A stretch of DNA of 64,000 nucleotides from Comamonadaceae bacterium (lineage in GTDB: Bacteria; Pseudomonadota; Gammaproteobacteria; Burkholderiales; Burkholderiaceae_C), in NCBI GenBank assembly GCA_947455145.1, contig CANGME010000001.1:62001-126000 (forward strand), read 5' to 3'. The translations under genes were made by a program, and so were the position numbers. Under the pieces are notes generated by a model, which saw only the letters and a list, made by a program, of their open reading frames with translations, was not told the origin of the DNA and did no database searches. Shown piece by piece: positions 10,093 through 19,286 of this stretch. Position 1 is the first letter of the stretch; each line of letters opens with the position of its first letter.

Positions 10093-11042
10093 ACGCCCGT
10101 ACCGAACCCGAATTTCTAGAAATCGCCGACATGAGCCAACATCACCTCAGTAACGCCCACTTGGACGCGCTGGAAGAAGAAACCATCTTCATCCTGCGTG
10201 AGGTGGCCGCCGTGTTCGAGCGCCCCACCCTGCTGTTCTCCGGCGGCAAAGACTCGCTGGTCATGCTCAAGTGCGCCGAGAAAGCCTTTGGCGTGGGTCG
10301 CATCCCCTACCCGCTGCTGATGATTGACACTGGCCATAACTTCCATGAAGTCACCGATTTTCGTGATTCACGCGCCAAAGAGTTGAAGGCCGAGTTGATC
10401 GTGCGCAACGTGGAAGACTCCATGGCTCGCGGCACGGTGCGTCTGGCCCACCCCGGTGAGAGCCGCAACGTGCACCAGTCGGTCACGCTGCTTGAAGCCA
10501 TTGAAGAATTCCGCTTTGACGCGCTGATTGGTGGCGCCCGCCGCGACGAGGAAAAAGCCCGCGCCAAAGAACGCATCTTCAGCCACCGCGACAGCTTTGG
10601 CCAGTGGCAACCCAAGGCCCAGCGCCCCGAGCTGTGGACGCTGTTCAACACGCGCCTGGCCCCCGGTGAGCACTTCCGCGTGTTCCCCATCAGCAACTGG
10701 ACCGAGCTGGACGTGTGGCAATACATCGAACGCGAGCAAATCGCCCTGCCTTCGCTCTACTACACCCACAAGCGCGATGTGGTGGAACGCCGTGGCCTAC
10801 TGGTTCCGGTGACCGAACTGACCCCGGTACGCGAGGGTGAAACGATAGAGAGCCGTGACGTGCGTTTTCGCACCGTGGGCGACATCACCTGCACCTGCCC
10901 GGTGTCCAGCCTGGCCGCCACACCGGGCGACATCGTGATCGAAACCCTGGCCTCCTTGTTCAGCGAGCGCGGTGCGACCCGCATGGACGACAAAACCTCA
11001 GACGCTTCGATGGAGAAGCGCAAGAAAGATGGGTATTTCTGA
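10089..11042 (+). CDS. cysD: Sulfate adenylyltransferase subunit 2
   Basis: A 317-residue PP-loop ATP pyrophosphatase subunit that adenylates sulfate together with the CysN GTPase. The PP-loop SGGKDSLVML is near residues 48-57, followed by LMIDTGHNFHEV, GGARRDEEKARAKER and the C-terminal GDITCTCPV region. The start at 10089 overlaps the cysH stop by four bases; its stop overlaps the cysN start by one base. Confidence 0.96.
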   Translation: MNARTEPEFLEIADMSQHHLSNAHLDALEEETIFILREVAAVFERPTLLFSGGKDSLVMLKCAEKAFGVGRIPYPLLMIDTGHNFHEVTDFRDSRAKELKAELIVRNVEDSMARGTVRLAHPGESRNVHQSVTLLEAIEEFRFDALIGGARRDEEKARAKERIFSHRDSFGQWQPKAQRPELWTLFNTRLAPGEHFRVFPISNWTELDVWQYIEREQIALPSLYYTHKRDVVERRGLLVPVTELTPVREGETIESRDVRFRTVGDITCTCPVSSLAATPGDIVIETLASLFSERGATRMDDKTSDASMEKRKKDGYF

Positions 11043-12472
11043 TGACGACAAATATCACCCCCGCTCGCCCTGAGCCGCTCCCCGTTCGCCCTGAGCTTGT
11101 CGAAGGGTTCGCGAAGGCTTCGACAAGCTCAGCCCGAACGGGTTTTGGCTCAGCCCGAACGGATACCAACACTGCCCTCAAATTCATCACCTGCGGCAGC
11201 GTGGATGATGGCAAAAGCACTCTGATTGGCCGCCTGCTGGTGGACAGCAAAGCCGTGCTGCAAGACCACCTGGCGGGCGTGCAGCGTCAAGGCGAAACCG
11301 ACTTGGCCTTGTTGACCGATGGGTTGAGCGCCGAGCGCGAGCAAGGCATCACCATCGACGTGGCCTACCGCTACTTCAACACCGAGCGGCGCAAGTTCAT
11401 CATTGGCGACACCCCCGGTCATGAGCAGTACACCCGCAACATGGTCACCGCCGCCAGCAGCGCCGATGCCGCCGTGGTGCTGGTAGACGCTACCAAACTG
11501 GGCTGGGCGCAAGAGGCCGACACCCTGCAACCGCCCGCCGACAAGGCGCACGGCCTGTTGCCGCAAACCCGTCGCCACTCACTGCTGCTCAAGCTGCTGC
11601 GCGTTCCCTCGGTGATCTTCGCCGTCAACAAGTTGGACGCGGTGGCAAACCCAGCCCTGACCTTCCAAAAAATCAGCTCCGCCCTCGCCCTGTTTGCCCA
11701 AGAAGCAGGCCTGAACGTGACCGCCACCGTGCCCGTGTCCGCCCTCAAGGGCTGGAACGTGGTGGACGCGGCAGCCACCCCCGGCTGGTGCGGCTACCAA
11801 GGCCCAACGCTGCTGGATTTGATGGAAACCTTGCCGGTGACCCCAAGCGACCAAACGCTGCCCTTTGCTTTCCCCGTGCAATGGGTGGAGAAGTTCTCAG
11901 GCTCATCCGACACATCCCAAGGTCGACGCGTGTTCTGGGGCCGTTTGGCCACCGGCGCTGTGGCGCCAGGCCAGTCCATCACAATCTTCCCCAGCGGGCA
12001 AAAAGCCACGGTCGCCCAGGTGATGAACCATGCGCGCCGCCCCGGTGAAGTCCAAGCCGGCCACAGCGCGGGCATTGTGCTGGACCACGAGGTGGACGTG
12101 TCGCGCGGCGACTGGCTGCTGGCTGATGATCCAGCCCAAGAAACTAGCCTAGGCAACAACAGCCAACGCGATCTCCAAGCCACAGTCGCATGGATGGACG
12201 ACACCCCCCTGGTGCCAGGCCGCGTCTATTGGGCGCTGCACGGCCACCGCTGGGTCAAGGCCAAGGTCAAGCGAATAACTCACAGCCTGAACATCCACAC
12301 CCTGGAGGAAGAGGACGCACTGGAGCTAGCCCCCAACGCCATTGGCCACATTGAGCTGGCCTTGACCGAGGCAGTGCCGATCCGGCCTTTCAATCAATCG
12401 CGCCTCTTGGGCTCGATGATTTTGGTGGATGCCGCCAGCCACAAGACCGCCGGTGCGCTTTTGTTGAATTGA
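11042..12472 (+). CDS. cysN: Sulfate adenylyltransferase subunit 1 (GTPase)
   Basis: A 476-residue EF-Tu-like GTPase whose GTP hydrolysis drives APS formation by CysD. The G domain shows GSVDDGKSTLIGRLL (P loop), DTPGHEQYTRNM (G3) and NKLDA (G4), followed by two beta-barrel domains. CysC is not fused. The first about 40 residues are unusual: between the start ATG (coupled to the cysD stop) and the conserved LKFITCGSVDDG block lies a family A palindromic repeat and half copies of it, read as [18 protein letters not shown]. The start cannot easily be moved downstream, since no ATG or good GTG lies between the repeat and the P loop. Confidence 0.95.
   Translation: MTTNITPARPEPLPVRPELVEGFAKASTSSARTGFGSARTDTNTALKFITCGSVDDGKSTLIGRLLVDSKAVLQDHLAGVQRQGETDLALLTDGLSAEREQGITIDVAYRYFNTERRKFIIGDTPGHEQYTRNMVTAASSADAAVVLVDATKLGWAQEADTLQPPADKAHGLLPQTRRHSLLLKLLRVPSVIFAVNKLDAVANPALTFQKISSALALFAQEAGLNVTATVPVSALKGWNVVDAAATPGWCGYQGPTLLDLMETLPVTPSDQTLPFAFPVQWVEKFSGSSDTSQGRRVFWGRLATGAVAPGQSITIFPSGQKATVAQVMNHARRPGEVQAGHSAGIVLDHEVDVSRGDWLLADDPAQETSLGNNSQRDLQATVAWMDDTPLVPGRVYWALHGHRWVKAKVKRITHSLNIHTLEEEDALELAPNAIGHIELALTEAVPIRPFNQSRLLGSMILVDAASHKTAGALLLN
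11091..11141. repeat. Palindromic repeat, family A, in frame near the start of cysN
   Basis: A full copy with arms CTGAGCTTGTCGAAGG and CTTCGACAAGCTCAG. Partial outer arms recur on both sides (about 11069-11086 and 11147-11163), so this is a small cluster of one full and two half elements occupying codons about 10-41 of cysN. Confidence 0.9.
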
Positions 12473-12515
12473 AATAAAATCGAGGGCTAACATCCTCTCA
12501 GCCTAGAAGTAAAAA

Positions 12516-12845
12516 ATGACCCACGTTGTCACAGAATCCTGCATTCGCTGCAAATACACCGATTGTGTTGATGTTTGCCCCGTCGATTGTTTTCGCGCAG
12601 GCCCCAACTTTTTAACCATCGACCCGGACGAATGCATCGACTGCGCGGTGTGCATCCCCGAGTGCCCGGTGAACGCGATTTACGCCGAAGAAGATTTGCC
12701 TGCCGATCAGATGCACATGATCAAGCTCAACGCTGAGTTGGCCCAGTTGCCCACCTGGAAGAGCATCACCAAACGCACCGCCCCGCTGCCCGACGCAGAC
12801 GAGTGGAAAGACAAAACCGGCAAACTGCCTGAATTGCTGCGCTAA
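12516..12845 (+). CDS. fdxA: 7Fe ferredoxin (FdxA type)
   Basis: A 109-residue [3Fe-4S][4Fe-4S] ferredoxin. It opens with [26 protein letters not shown] and continues with [16 protein letters not shown], giving the cysteine pattern of the seven-iron class, and has the family's C-terminal tail ([17 protein letters not shown]). It is a cytosolic one-electron carrier. It lies 43 bp after cysN and 20 bp before a ferredoxin-NADP reductase gene, so the pair may supply electrons to CysI; this is inference. Confidence 0.93.
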   Translation: MTHVVTESCIRCKYTDCVDVCPVDCFRAGPNFLTIDPDECIDCAVCIPECPVNAIYAEEDLPADQMHMIKLNAELAQLPTWKSITKRTAPLPDADEWKDKTGKLPELLR

Positions 12846-12865
12846 ATCTTGGCGCACCCTGCCCT

Positions 12866-13966
12866 ATGGAATCAAAAATCAATCAAGAAGTGATCCACAC
12901 CGCCATGGCCCATGAAGGCCCGATCGAAACCGATGCCGTCATCGTGGGCGCAGGCCCCGTGGGCTTGTTCCAGGTGTTCGAGCTTGGCCTGCTGGAGATC
13001 AAGGCCCACGTCATCGACTCACTGGCCTACCCTGGTGGCCAGCCCGTGGAGCTGTACCCCGACAAGCCGATCTATGACATCCCCGCCATCCCGGTGTGCA
13101 CGGGCCAAGAACTCACCGACGCTTTGCTCAAACAGATCGCACCTTTTGGCGCGACCTTCCACCTCGGCCAGGAAGTCACCACGGTGCAAAAGCAGGACGA
13201 CGGGCGCTTCTTCATCGAGACCTCCAAAGGCACACAGTTCTTGACCAAAACCATCTTCATCGCCGCAGGTGTGGGGGCTTTTCAGCCGCGCACGCTCAAG
13301 GTGGAAGGGCTGGACAAGTTTGATGGCTCGCAGATGTTTTACCGGGTCAAGAACCCGGCCGATTTTGCAGGCAAGAACCTCATCATTGCCGGTGGCGGCG
13401 ATTCCGCACTCGATTGGGCGCTGAACTTCGTCAACGACGGCCCGAACAAGGCCGAGAGCGTCATCCTGATCCACCGCCGCGACGGCTTCAAAGCTGCACC
13501 GGCCAGCGTGGCCAAAATGCGCCAGTTGTGCGAAGACTATGAGATGCAATTCATCGTCGGCCAGATCACCGGCTACGAGGAGAAAGACGGCAAGCTCACC
13601 GGAGCCAAGGTCACGGGCGCTGACGGCGTGACCCGCGTCGTGCCGATGGACGTGTTGCTGGTGTTTTTTGGCCTTTCACCCAAGCTCGGGCCCATCGCCC
13701 ATTGGGGTCTGGAGATCGAGCGCAAGCAACTCAAGGTGGACACTGAAAAGTTTTCCACCAATGTGCCGGGTATTTTTGCGGTGGGTGATATCAACACCTA
13801 TCCAGGCAAGAAAAAACTCATTCTCTCGGGCTTCCATGAATGCGCGCTGGCCGCTTTTGGTGCCGTGTCCATCATCTTCCCCGAGAAGAAAGTCTTTCTG
13901 CAATACACCACCACCAGCCCGAAATTGCACAAGGTGCTGGGCGTGGAATCGCCCGTCTTCGACTAG
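12866..13966 (+). CDS. Ferredoxin-NADP reductase, thioredoxin-reductase-like type
   Basis: A 366-residue FAD- and NADPH-binding reductase. The FAD motif is [14 protein letters not shown] near residue 28, the NADPH motif is [13 protein letters not shown] in the middle, and a C-terminal FAD motif [14 protein letters not shown] is followed by [11 protein letters not shown]. There is no CxxC redox pair between the domains, which separates it from thioredoxin reductase and fits the TrxR-like FNR family. It directly follows fdxA. Its TAG stop and the TAG stop of thiD on the other strand share the palindrome CTAG at 13963-13966. Confidence 0.9.
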   Translation: MESKINQEVIHTAMAHEGPIETDAVIVGAGPVGLFQVFELGLLEIKAHVIDSLAYPGGQPVELYPDKPIYDIPAIPVCTGQELTDALLKQIAPFGATFHLGQEVTTVQKQDDGRFFIETSKGTQFLTKTIFIAAGVGAFQPRTLKVEGLDKFDGSQMFYRVKNPADFAGKNLIIAGGGDSALDWALNFVNDGPNKAESVILIHRRDGFKAAPASVAKMRQLCEDYEMQFIVGQITGYEEKDGKLTGAKVTGADGVTRVVPMDVLLVFFGLSPKLGPIAHWGLEIERKQLKVDTEKFSTNVPGIFAVGDINTYPGKKKLILSGFHECALAAFGAVSIIFPEKKVFLQYTTTSPKLHKVLGVESPVFD

Positions 13967-14823
13967 CCAAGTGTCTGCATGGGCCGTGGCGCATAGCCGT
14001 GGTTCAATGGCCCATGACCCTCACCCGTATGAACACCCGCACCGGCGGCAATAGCACCCAGCACGTAGCTGCGCGCCTGCGTCACAGCCTGTGCCAAGTC
14101 CAGCCCCAGCGCCAAGTGTGCGGCGATGGCCGAGGACAGGGTGCAACCCGTGCCGTGCACGTTGCGGCTTTCAATGCGTTGGGACGACAGCCGCAAAGTT
14201 GCTTGCCTGGGTTGAACCAAAACATCCACAACCTCATTGCCCTGCAAATGCCCACCTTTGAGCAGAACGGCTTGGGCACCCATGGCCAGCAGCTCTTGGG
14301 CCGCCGTTTCCAACTCCTCAATGCCCGTGATCTTTCGATTCAGCAGCAGCTCGGCCTCGTCCAGGTTCGGGGTGATAACGCTGGCCAAACCAAACAGTTC
14401 ATCCACCAGCACCTTGACCGCGTCCCGAGTAATCAGCGCGTCACCACTTGTGGCCACCATCACCGGGTCCAGCACCACGTTAGGCAGTCTGTAGTGGCGA
14501 ATGGCCCAGGCCACGACTTGCACCACCTCAGCCGAGTGCAGCATGCCAATCTTCACGGCATCCACGCCAATGTCTTCCACCACCGTCTGAATCTGCGCCT
14601 TCAGCATTTCGGGCGGCACACCGTGAATGGCGCGCACGCCCACCGTGTTTTGCGCCGTGATGGCGGTGATGGCCGTCATGCCAAAGCAGCCCAGGGCCGA
14701 GAAGGTTTTGAGATCGGCCTGAATGCCCGCGCCGCCGCCACTGTCGGAGCCTGCGATGGAGAAAATTCGGGGGTAATGCGCAGTGTGCGGTGGGGTCTGT
14801 TTAGCTTTAGTCATGGAGTTCAT
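13963..14823 (-). CDS. thiD: Hydroxymethylpyrimidine/phosphomethylpyrimidine kinase
   Basis: A 286-residue ribokinase-fold enzyme that phosphorylates HMP and HMP-P for thiamine synthesis. Motifs: [20 protein letters not shown] at the N-terminus, [11 protein letters not shown] in the middle and the anion-hole block [18 protein letters not shown] at the end. I chose the ATG at 14823; the reading frame stays open further upstream but would overlap thiO. An ATG at 14814 is also possible. It is divergent from thiO with a gap of about 23 bp, so the two promoters overlap. Confidence 0.93.
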   Translation of the reverse strand: MNSMTKAKQTPPHTAHYPRIFSIAGSDSGGGAGIQADLKTFSALGCFGMTAITAITAQNTVGVRAIHGVPPEMLKAQIQTVVEDIGVDAVKIGMLHSAEVVQVVAWAIRHYRLPNVVLDPVMVATSGDALITRDAVKVLVDELFGLASVITPNLDEAELLLNRKITGIEELETAAQELLAMGAQAVLLKGGHLQGNEVVDVLVQPRQATLRLSSQRIESRNVHGTGCTLSSAIAAHLALGLDLAQAVTQARSYVLGAIAAGAGVHTGEGHGPLNHGYAPRPMQTLG

Positions 14824-14846
14824 GGTGAAAATTATGAGGCATGGGC

Positions 14847-15944
14847 ATGAGTAGCTCTTGCGTCGTCTTAGGCGCGGGCCTGATGGGCCGCTTGCTGGCC
14901 TGGCAATTGGCTCGTCAAGGCCACAGTGTTGACCTGTTTGAGGCATGCGGGCCAGACGCGCAAGGCTCAGCGGCCCGCGTGGCTGCGGCCATGCTGGCCC
15001 CGCTGGCCGAGTCGGCCATTACCGAGGCCAGTGTCGTCAAAATGGGGCATTACGCCCTGAGCCGCTGGCCTGCATTGCTTGCGCAGCTCTCAACGCCGGT
15101 GTTTTTCCAGCAAGAAGGCACGCTGATTCTTTGGCATCGGCAAGATGCGGCCGAGGCCGATCGCTTTAGCAGGCAACTGCAAGTCACCTCTGAAAAAATC
15201 CCTGCACTCGGTCAAGCACAGTCTTTGGACGGCGCAGCCGTCGCCCAATTCGAACCTAGCCTGGGAACGCGCTTCGCCCAGGGCCTGTACCTGCCAGGTG
15301 AAGGCCAGTTGGACAACCGACAATTGCTGACCGCGCTGTTGCACGAGCTGGAGTCGCTGAAAAATGTTCGCCTGCACTGGAGCAGCCCGTGCGCAATTGA
15401 AGACTTCAAACCGGGAACCCAAGGTCAGCCCGACTGGCTGTTCGATTGCCGAGGCTTGGGCGCGCGCCAGCAATGGTCAGGCCTGCGCGGTGTGCGGGGC
15501 GAGGTCGCCCGTGTGCATGCGCCCGAGGTCAATCTGCGTCGCCCCACCCGCCTGATTCACCCGCGCTACCCGCTCTACATCGCGCCTAAGCCCGACCACG
15601 TGTTCGTCATTGGGGCCACCGAGATTGAGAGCGAAGATATGTCCCCGCCCAGCGTGCGCTCCACGCTGGAGCTGCTCAGCGCGGCCTACTCGGTGCACAG
15701 TGGTTTTGCAGAAGCTCGCATTTTGGAAATCGCCACCCAGTGCCGCCCCACCCTGCCGGACAACCTGCCCGCCATTCGCCAAATCGGCCCACGCGTTCTG
15801 CAAATCAACGGCTTATACCGTCACGGTTTTATGATCTCGCCTGCCGTGCTGGATGTGGTGCTGGAACTGGTGGCCACACAAGGTTCCGCCCTGGCCCAAC
15901 AATTTCCGCTCTCCATTGAGTTTTTCGAATCGACGCAGTCCTGA
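14847..15944 (+). CDS. thiO: Glycine oxidase ThiO (FAD-dependent)
   Basis: A 365-residue DAO-family flavoenzyme that oxidises glycine to iminoacetate (dehydroglycine) for the thiazole ring. It has the dinucleotide motif VLGAGLMGRLLAWQLARQG at the N-terminus and the C-terminal block QINGLYRHGFMISPA that closes the FAD site. The ATG at 14847 has GAGG eight bases upstream; an ATG at 14841 is too close to it. It opens the cluster thiO-thiS-ligase-thiG-thiE. Use of ThiO rather than the radical enzyme ThiH indicates oxygen-dependent thiazole formation. Confidence 0.9.
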   Translation: MSSSCVVLGAGLMGRLLAWQLARQGHSVDLFEACGPDAQGSAARVAAAMLAPLAESAITEASVVKMGHYALSRWPALLAQLSTPVFFQQEGTLILWHRQDAAEADRFSRQLQVTSEKIPALGQAQSLDGAAVAQFEPSLGTRFAQGLYLPGEGQLDNRQLLTALLHELESLKNVRLHWSSPCAIEDFKPGTQGQPDWLFDCRGLGARQQWSGLRGVRGEVARVHAPEVNLRRPTRLIHPRYPLYIAPKPDHVFVIGATEIESEDMSPPSVRSTLELLSAAYSVHSGFAEARILEIATQCRPTLPDNLPAIRQIGPRVLQINGLYRHGFMISPAVLDVVLELVATQGSALAQQFPLSIEFFESTQS

Positions 15945-15948
15945 GCCC

Positions 15949-16146
15949 ATGCAAGTTTTTATCAACAAAATCGCCCATGAGATGGCCCAAGATGCCACGC
16001 TGGCCGATGCCGTGGCTTTGCTTCAAGCTCGCCCGCCTTTTGCCGCTGCCGTGAACATGGAGTTTGTGCCCAACACCCAGTACGCGAAGCGACAGCTCGC
16101 GCAGAACGACCGTATCGAGATCATCTTGCCCGTGACAGGCGGCTAG
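15949..16146 (+). CDS. thiS: Sulfur carrier protein ThiS
   Basis: A 65-residue ubiquitin-like protein beginning MQVFINKIAH and ending in the obligatory Gly-Gly (LPVTGG), which is adenylated and turned into a thiocarboxylate that donates sulfur to the thiazole ring. It begins four bases after the thiO stop. The thiF or moeB-type activating enzyme is not in this window. Confidence 0.92.
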   Translation: MQVFINKIAHEMAQDATLADAVALLQARPPFAAAVNMEFVPNTQYAKRQLAQNDRIEIILPVTGG

Positions 16147-16184
16147 CCTCGGTTTGAAGGCCCGCAAATCCTCGACAATTGGGA

Positions 16185-17042
16185 ATGACTCTAAGACGCC
16201 GCACCTTTAATCACCGTTTATTGGCTGGGCTAAGCCTGATCGGTTTTTGCGCAGAGCCAAAAGCTCAAAAAAATACTGCGGTTTTGCTGGCACGACATGC
16301 GCCAAAGGGAATTAACCCTGCGGGCTATTCAGTAAGCGAGAAGCTGGACGGCGTGCGGGCCTTGTGGGATGGCACGACCTTGCGCTTTCGAAGTGGCCGC
16401 GTGATTGCGGCGCCAACTTGGTTTACGGCGAAATTGCCAGCCACGCCTTTGGACGGTGAATTGTGGCTGGGACGCGGCAAGTTTGACACCCTCTCAGGGG
16501 CCGTTCGCCGTACGCAAGCGGTGGATGCCGAATGGCAGCAGTTGACCTACATGCTGTTTGAGCTGCCCAATGCAGAAGGAACCTTCACCCAACGCATTAC
16601 CCTGATGCAAAGCTTGGTGCAGGCAGCGGGATGGTCGCAACTCCAAGCCGTCGAGCAATTTACAGTCGCCAACCCCGTAGCGCTTCAAGCCAAACTCAAA
16701 GTCGTGACGACCGCAGGAGGTGAAGGCTTGATGCTGCACTTGGCCAGCGCTCCCGCGACCAGCGGACGCAGCGACGTTCTGCTCAAGCTCAAGCCGATGC
16801 AAGACGCAGAAGCAACCGTGCTCAGCCATATCCCCGGTAAAGGCAAGTTCCAAGGGATGATGGGTGCGTTGGAGGTCAAAACCGCCAGCGGCCAGCAATT
16901 CAAACTGGGTAGCGGCTTTTCAGACACGCAGCGTCAGCATCCGCCTGCAATTGGCAGTCAAGTCACCTACCGCTACAACGAAGTAATGCCCAGCGGAAAA
17001 CCTCGGTTTGCCAGTTTTTTGCGCGTCCATTTGGACGACTAA
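16185..17042 (+). CDS. ATP-dependent DNA ligase with signal peptide (LigE-like)
   Basis: A 285-residue minimal nucleotidyltransferase ligase. The adenylation motif EKLDGVRAL holds the nucleophilic lysine near residue 51, followed by LDGELWLGRGKFD (motif III), GEGLMLH (motif IV) and DVLLKLKPM (motif V), then a small OB fold. The N-terminus (basic RRRTFNHR, then hydrophobic LLAGLSLIGFCAEPKAQ) looks like a secretion signal, as in the periplasmic LigE group linked to natural transformation or extracellular DNA. It sits between thiS and thiG, which is an odd place; a thiamine role is not expected. The ATG at 16185 is preferred to an upstream TTG. Confidence 0.85.
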   Translation: MTLRRRTFNHRLLAGLSLIGFCAEPKAQKNTAVLLARHAPKGINPAGYSVSEKLDGVRALWDGTTLRFRSGRVIAAPTWFTAKLPATPLDGELWLGRGKFDTLSGAVRRTQAVDAEWQQLTYMLFELPNAEGTFTQRITLMQSLVQAAGWSQLQAVEQFTVANPVALQAKLKVVTTAGGEGLMLHLASAPATSGRSDVLLKLKPMQDAEATVLSHIPGKGKFQGMMGALEVKTASGQQFKLGSGFSDTQRQHPPAIGSQVTYRYNEVMPSGKPRFASFLRVHLDD

Positions 17043-17077
17043 CCCTCTCCCCCACCTACCTTAGACTCTGGCGCACC

Positions 17078-17896
17078 ATGCACATCAAGCCATCCACAGA
17101 TTCACTCACTCTCTACGGCGAGACCTTCGCTAGCCGCCTGATGCTGGGTACCGCGCGCTACCCGTCCCCTAGCGTGCTGGAAGCGGCAGTGCGCAGTGCC
17201 AAGCCCGCCATGCTGACGGCCTCTTTGCGCCGCCAGACCGCCAACCCCAACGACAGCGGTGAAGGCGAAACCGGCAACCGTTTTTGGGACATGCTGCGCC
17301 AGCTCCAAGTGCCCGTGCTGCCCAACACCGCCGGTTGCCACAGCGTGCAAGAGGTCATCACCACGGCGCAGATGGCGCGTGAAGTGTTTGCCACACCCTG
17401 GATCAAGCTCGAACTCATTGGTGACGACTACACGCTACAACCCGACACGCTGAACCTGGTGGAAGCGGCCGATTGGCTCATCAAAAATGGTTTCAAGGTG
17501 CTGCCCTATTGCACCGAAGACCTGGTGCTGTGCCGCCGCTTGGTGGATGTGGGCTGCCAAGCTGTCATGCCCTGGGCCGCGCCCATAGGCACGGGCAAAG
17601 GTCCCACCAACCCCTACGGCCTGCGCGTGCTGCGAGAACGGCTGGACGTGCCCATGATCGTGGACGCGGGCCTGGGCCGCCCTTCCCACGCCTGCCAAGT
17701 GATGGAATGGGGTTTTGACGGCGTGCTGCTCAACACCGCCGTGGCGCTGGCGCAAGACCCGGTGGTGATGGCGGGTGCATTTGCAGCAGCCACCCAAGCA
17801 GGTCGTGATGCCTTCCGGTCTGGCGCAATGACCGAGCAAGACGCGGCCCAGCCCAGCACCCCCGTACTGGGTACGCCCTTTTGGCATCACGCATGA
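17078..17896 (+). CDS. thiG: Thiazole synthase
   Basis: A 272-residue TIM-barrel enzyme that condenses deoxyxylulose phosphate, iminoacetate and ThiS thiocarboxylate into the thiazole phosphate. Conserved features are SRLMLGTARYPSPSVLEAA, the Schiff-base lysine in PWIKLELIGD and the phosphate-binding GLGRPSHACQVMEWGFDGVLLNTAVA. Its stop overlaps the thiE start by four bases. Confidence 0.95.
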   Translation: MHIKPSTDSLTLYGETFASRLMLGTARYPSPSVLEAAVRSAKPAMLTASLRRQTANPNDSGEGETGNRFWDMLRQLQVPVLPNTAGCHSVQEVITTAQMAREVFATPWIKLELIGDDYTLQPDTLNLVEAADWLIKNGFKVLPYCTEDLVLCRRLVDVGCQAVMPWAAPIGTGKGPTNPYGLRVLRERLDVPMIVDAGLGRPSHACQVMEWGFDGVLLNTAVALAQDPVVMAGAFAAATQAGRDAFRSGAMTEQDAAQPSTPVLGTPFWHHA

Positions 17897-18804
17897 GTCC
17901 CCTAAGCGCGCAAGCCCAAACCATCGCCGCCGCCCATCAGGCCGCATTCAGCTTGCCAGTGGTCGGCAACCCCGTTCTGACCTACAGCAGCGACGCCCCC
18001 ATTTACCGCGCCGCCAAACAAGCCTGTCTGTCTATGGGCTTTATTGAAATCGATGCCGAATGTCTCGCCAACGCATGGCAGGCCATGTGCCAACGCACAG
18101 GCCACTTTGACCCGGCAAGTTGGCCCAGTGAACCGCAGGACTTTGGCATTCCCTCTTGGCCGCGTGCCAATGCCTTTGCCCCTTGCCCTAAGGCGCTAGG
18201 TTTGTATGCCGTTTTGCCCGACGCCGCCGGGGTAGGTCGCATGGCGCGCGCAGGTGTACCCACCGTGCAACTGCGCTTCAAATCAGACGACTCAAAGGCC
18301 ATCGAGCGAGAAATCAAGGCCAGCGTCGAAGCCGTACGTGGCACCAATGCCCTGCTCTTCATCAACGACCATTGGCAAGCCGCCATAGCCGCCGGGGCCT
18401 ACGGCGTGCACCTGGGGCAAGAAGACTTGGCTGAAGCGAACTTAGCCGCCATTCGCCAAGCAGGATTGCGCCTGGGCTTGAGCAGCCACGGCTACGCCGA
18501 AATGCTGCTCGCCGACCGCGTGAGCCCAAGCTACATCGCGCTGGGCGCGGTCTTTCCCACCACGCTCAAACGCATGCAAACCGCGCCCCAAGGCACTGGC
18601 CGCCTAAGCGCCTATGCCCGCCTGATGCGCGACTACCCCTTGGTCGCCATTGGCGGCATTGATGGCGACAAAATGGGCCAAGTCATGGCCAGCGGCGTCG
18701 GCTCGGTTGCAGTGGTGCGCGCCATCACCGACGCGCCCGATCCTGAAGCTGCTGCGACCCAACTGATCGCCAGTTTGAACTGGTACAATCGTGGGCTTTG
18801 CTGA
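17893..18804 (+). CDS. thiE: Thiamine phosphate synthase with N-terminal extension
   Basis: About 303 residues. The C-terminal roughly 205 residues form the ThiE barrel: TVQLRFKSDD, LFINDHWQAAIAAGAYGVHLGQEDL, GLSSHGYAEM, SYIALGAVFPTTLK and GGIDGDKMGQVMASG. It joins HMP-PP and thiazole phosphate. The first about 95 residues (from MSPLSAQAQTIAAAH to RANAFAPCPKAL) are extra compared with the usual 210-residue enzyme and match no domain I recognise. The ATG at 17893 overlaps the thiG stop (ATGA). I would expect the extension to be shared by related Burkholderiales. Confidence 0.9.
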   Translation: MSPLSAQAQTIAAAHQAAFSLPVVGNPVLTYSSDAPIYRAAKQACLSMGFIEIDAECLANAWQAMCQRTGHFDPASWPSEPQDFGIPSWPRANAFAPCPKALGLYAVLPDAAGVGRMARAGVPTVQLRFKSDDSKAIEREIKASVEAVRGTNALLFINDHWQAAIAAGAYGVHLGQEDLAEANLAAIRQAGLRLGLSSHGYAEMLLADRVSPSYIALGAVFPTTLKRMQTAPQGTGRLSAYARLMRDYPLVAIGGIDGDKMGQVMASGVGSVAVVRAITDAPDPEAAATQLIASLNWYNRGLC

Positions 18805-18834
18805 CAACATCCACAGACACAAGGAACTCATATC

Positions 18835-19134
18835 ATGGCATCTGGAAAACCGAAGAAAAAGAACCCGCGCCTAGCGTCGGGCCGTAAACGCGTCCGTCAG
18901 GACATCAAGATCAATGCTGCCAACACCTCGTTGCGCTCCAAATACCGCACCGCCGTAAAGAACGTCGAAAAAGCGGTTCTGGCTGGCGACAAGGTCAAAG
19001 CAACCGAATTGTTTGCCAAGATGCAAGCCGTAGTGGACACAGTTGCCGACAAGGGCATCTTCCACAAGAACAAGGCAGCTCGCGATAAGAGCCGCCTGTC
19101 AACCAAGGTGAAAGCCTTGGCCATCGCCGCCTGA
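18835..19134 (+). CDS. rpsT: 30S ribosomal protein S20
   Basis: A 99-residue, very basic protein starting [23 protein letters not shown] with the conserved [15 protein letters not shown] and [21 protein letters not shown] blocks; it binds 16S rRNA in the small subunit. AAGGAA lies ahead of the ATG. A TACAAT element at 18784-18789, inside the end of thiE, may be the -10 of its own promoter. A strong terminator follows at 19210-19238. Confidence 0.97.
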   Translation: MASGKPKKKNPRLASGRKRVRQDIKINAANTSLRSKYRTAVKNVEKAVLAGDKVKATELFAKMQAVVDTVADKGIFHKNKAARDKSRLSTKVKALAIAA

Positions 19135-19209
19135 TTTTCAGGCAATCGCACGAATCCTGTTCTAAATATAGGATTCGCCGTTTGTAACGGGTGCGCTGTC
19201 AGCAAAGCT

Positions 19210-19238
19210 AAAAAAGCCGTCGAAAGACGGCTTTTTTT
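19210..19238 (+). terminator. Rho-independent terminator after rpsT
   Basis: A 12-bp perfect stem (AAAAAAGCCGTC / GACGGCTTTTTT) closed by a GAAA tetraloop and followed by a T run. A further 8-bp hairpin without a T run (CGAATCCT / AGGATTCG) lies at 19151-19177. Confidence 0.92.
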
Positions 19239-19286
19239 GTGGGCGTAAATTTTTAACCATTACCCCCGCCGTTCAACGGAGCCCGT

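Noticed and set aside
13840-14850. Long plus-strand frame opposite thiD (336 codons)
   Set aside because: His/Gln/Arg-rich shadow of thiD; no recognisable motif.
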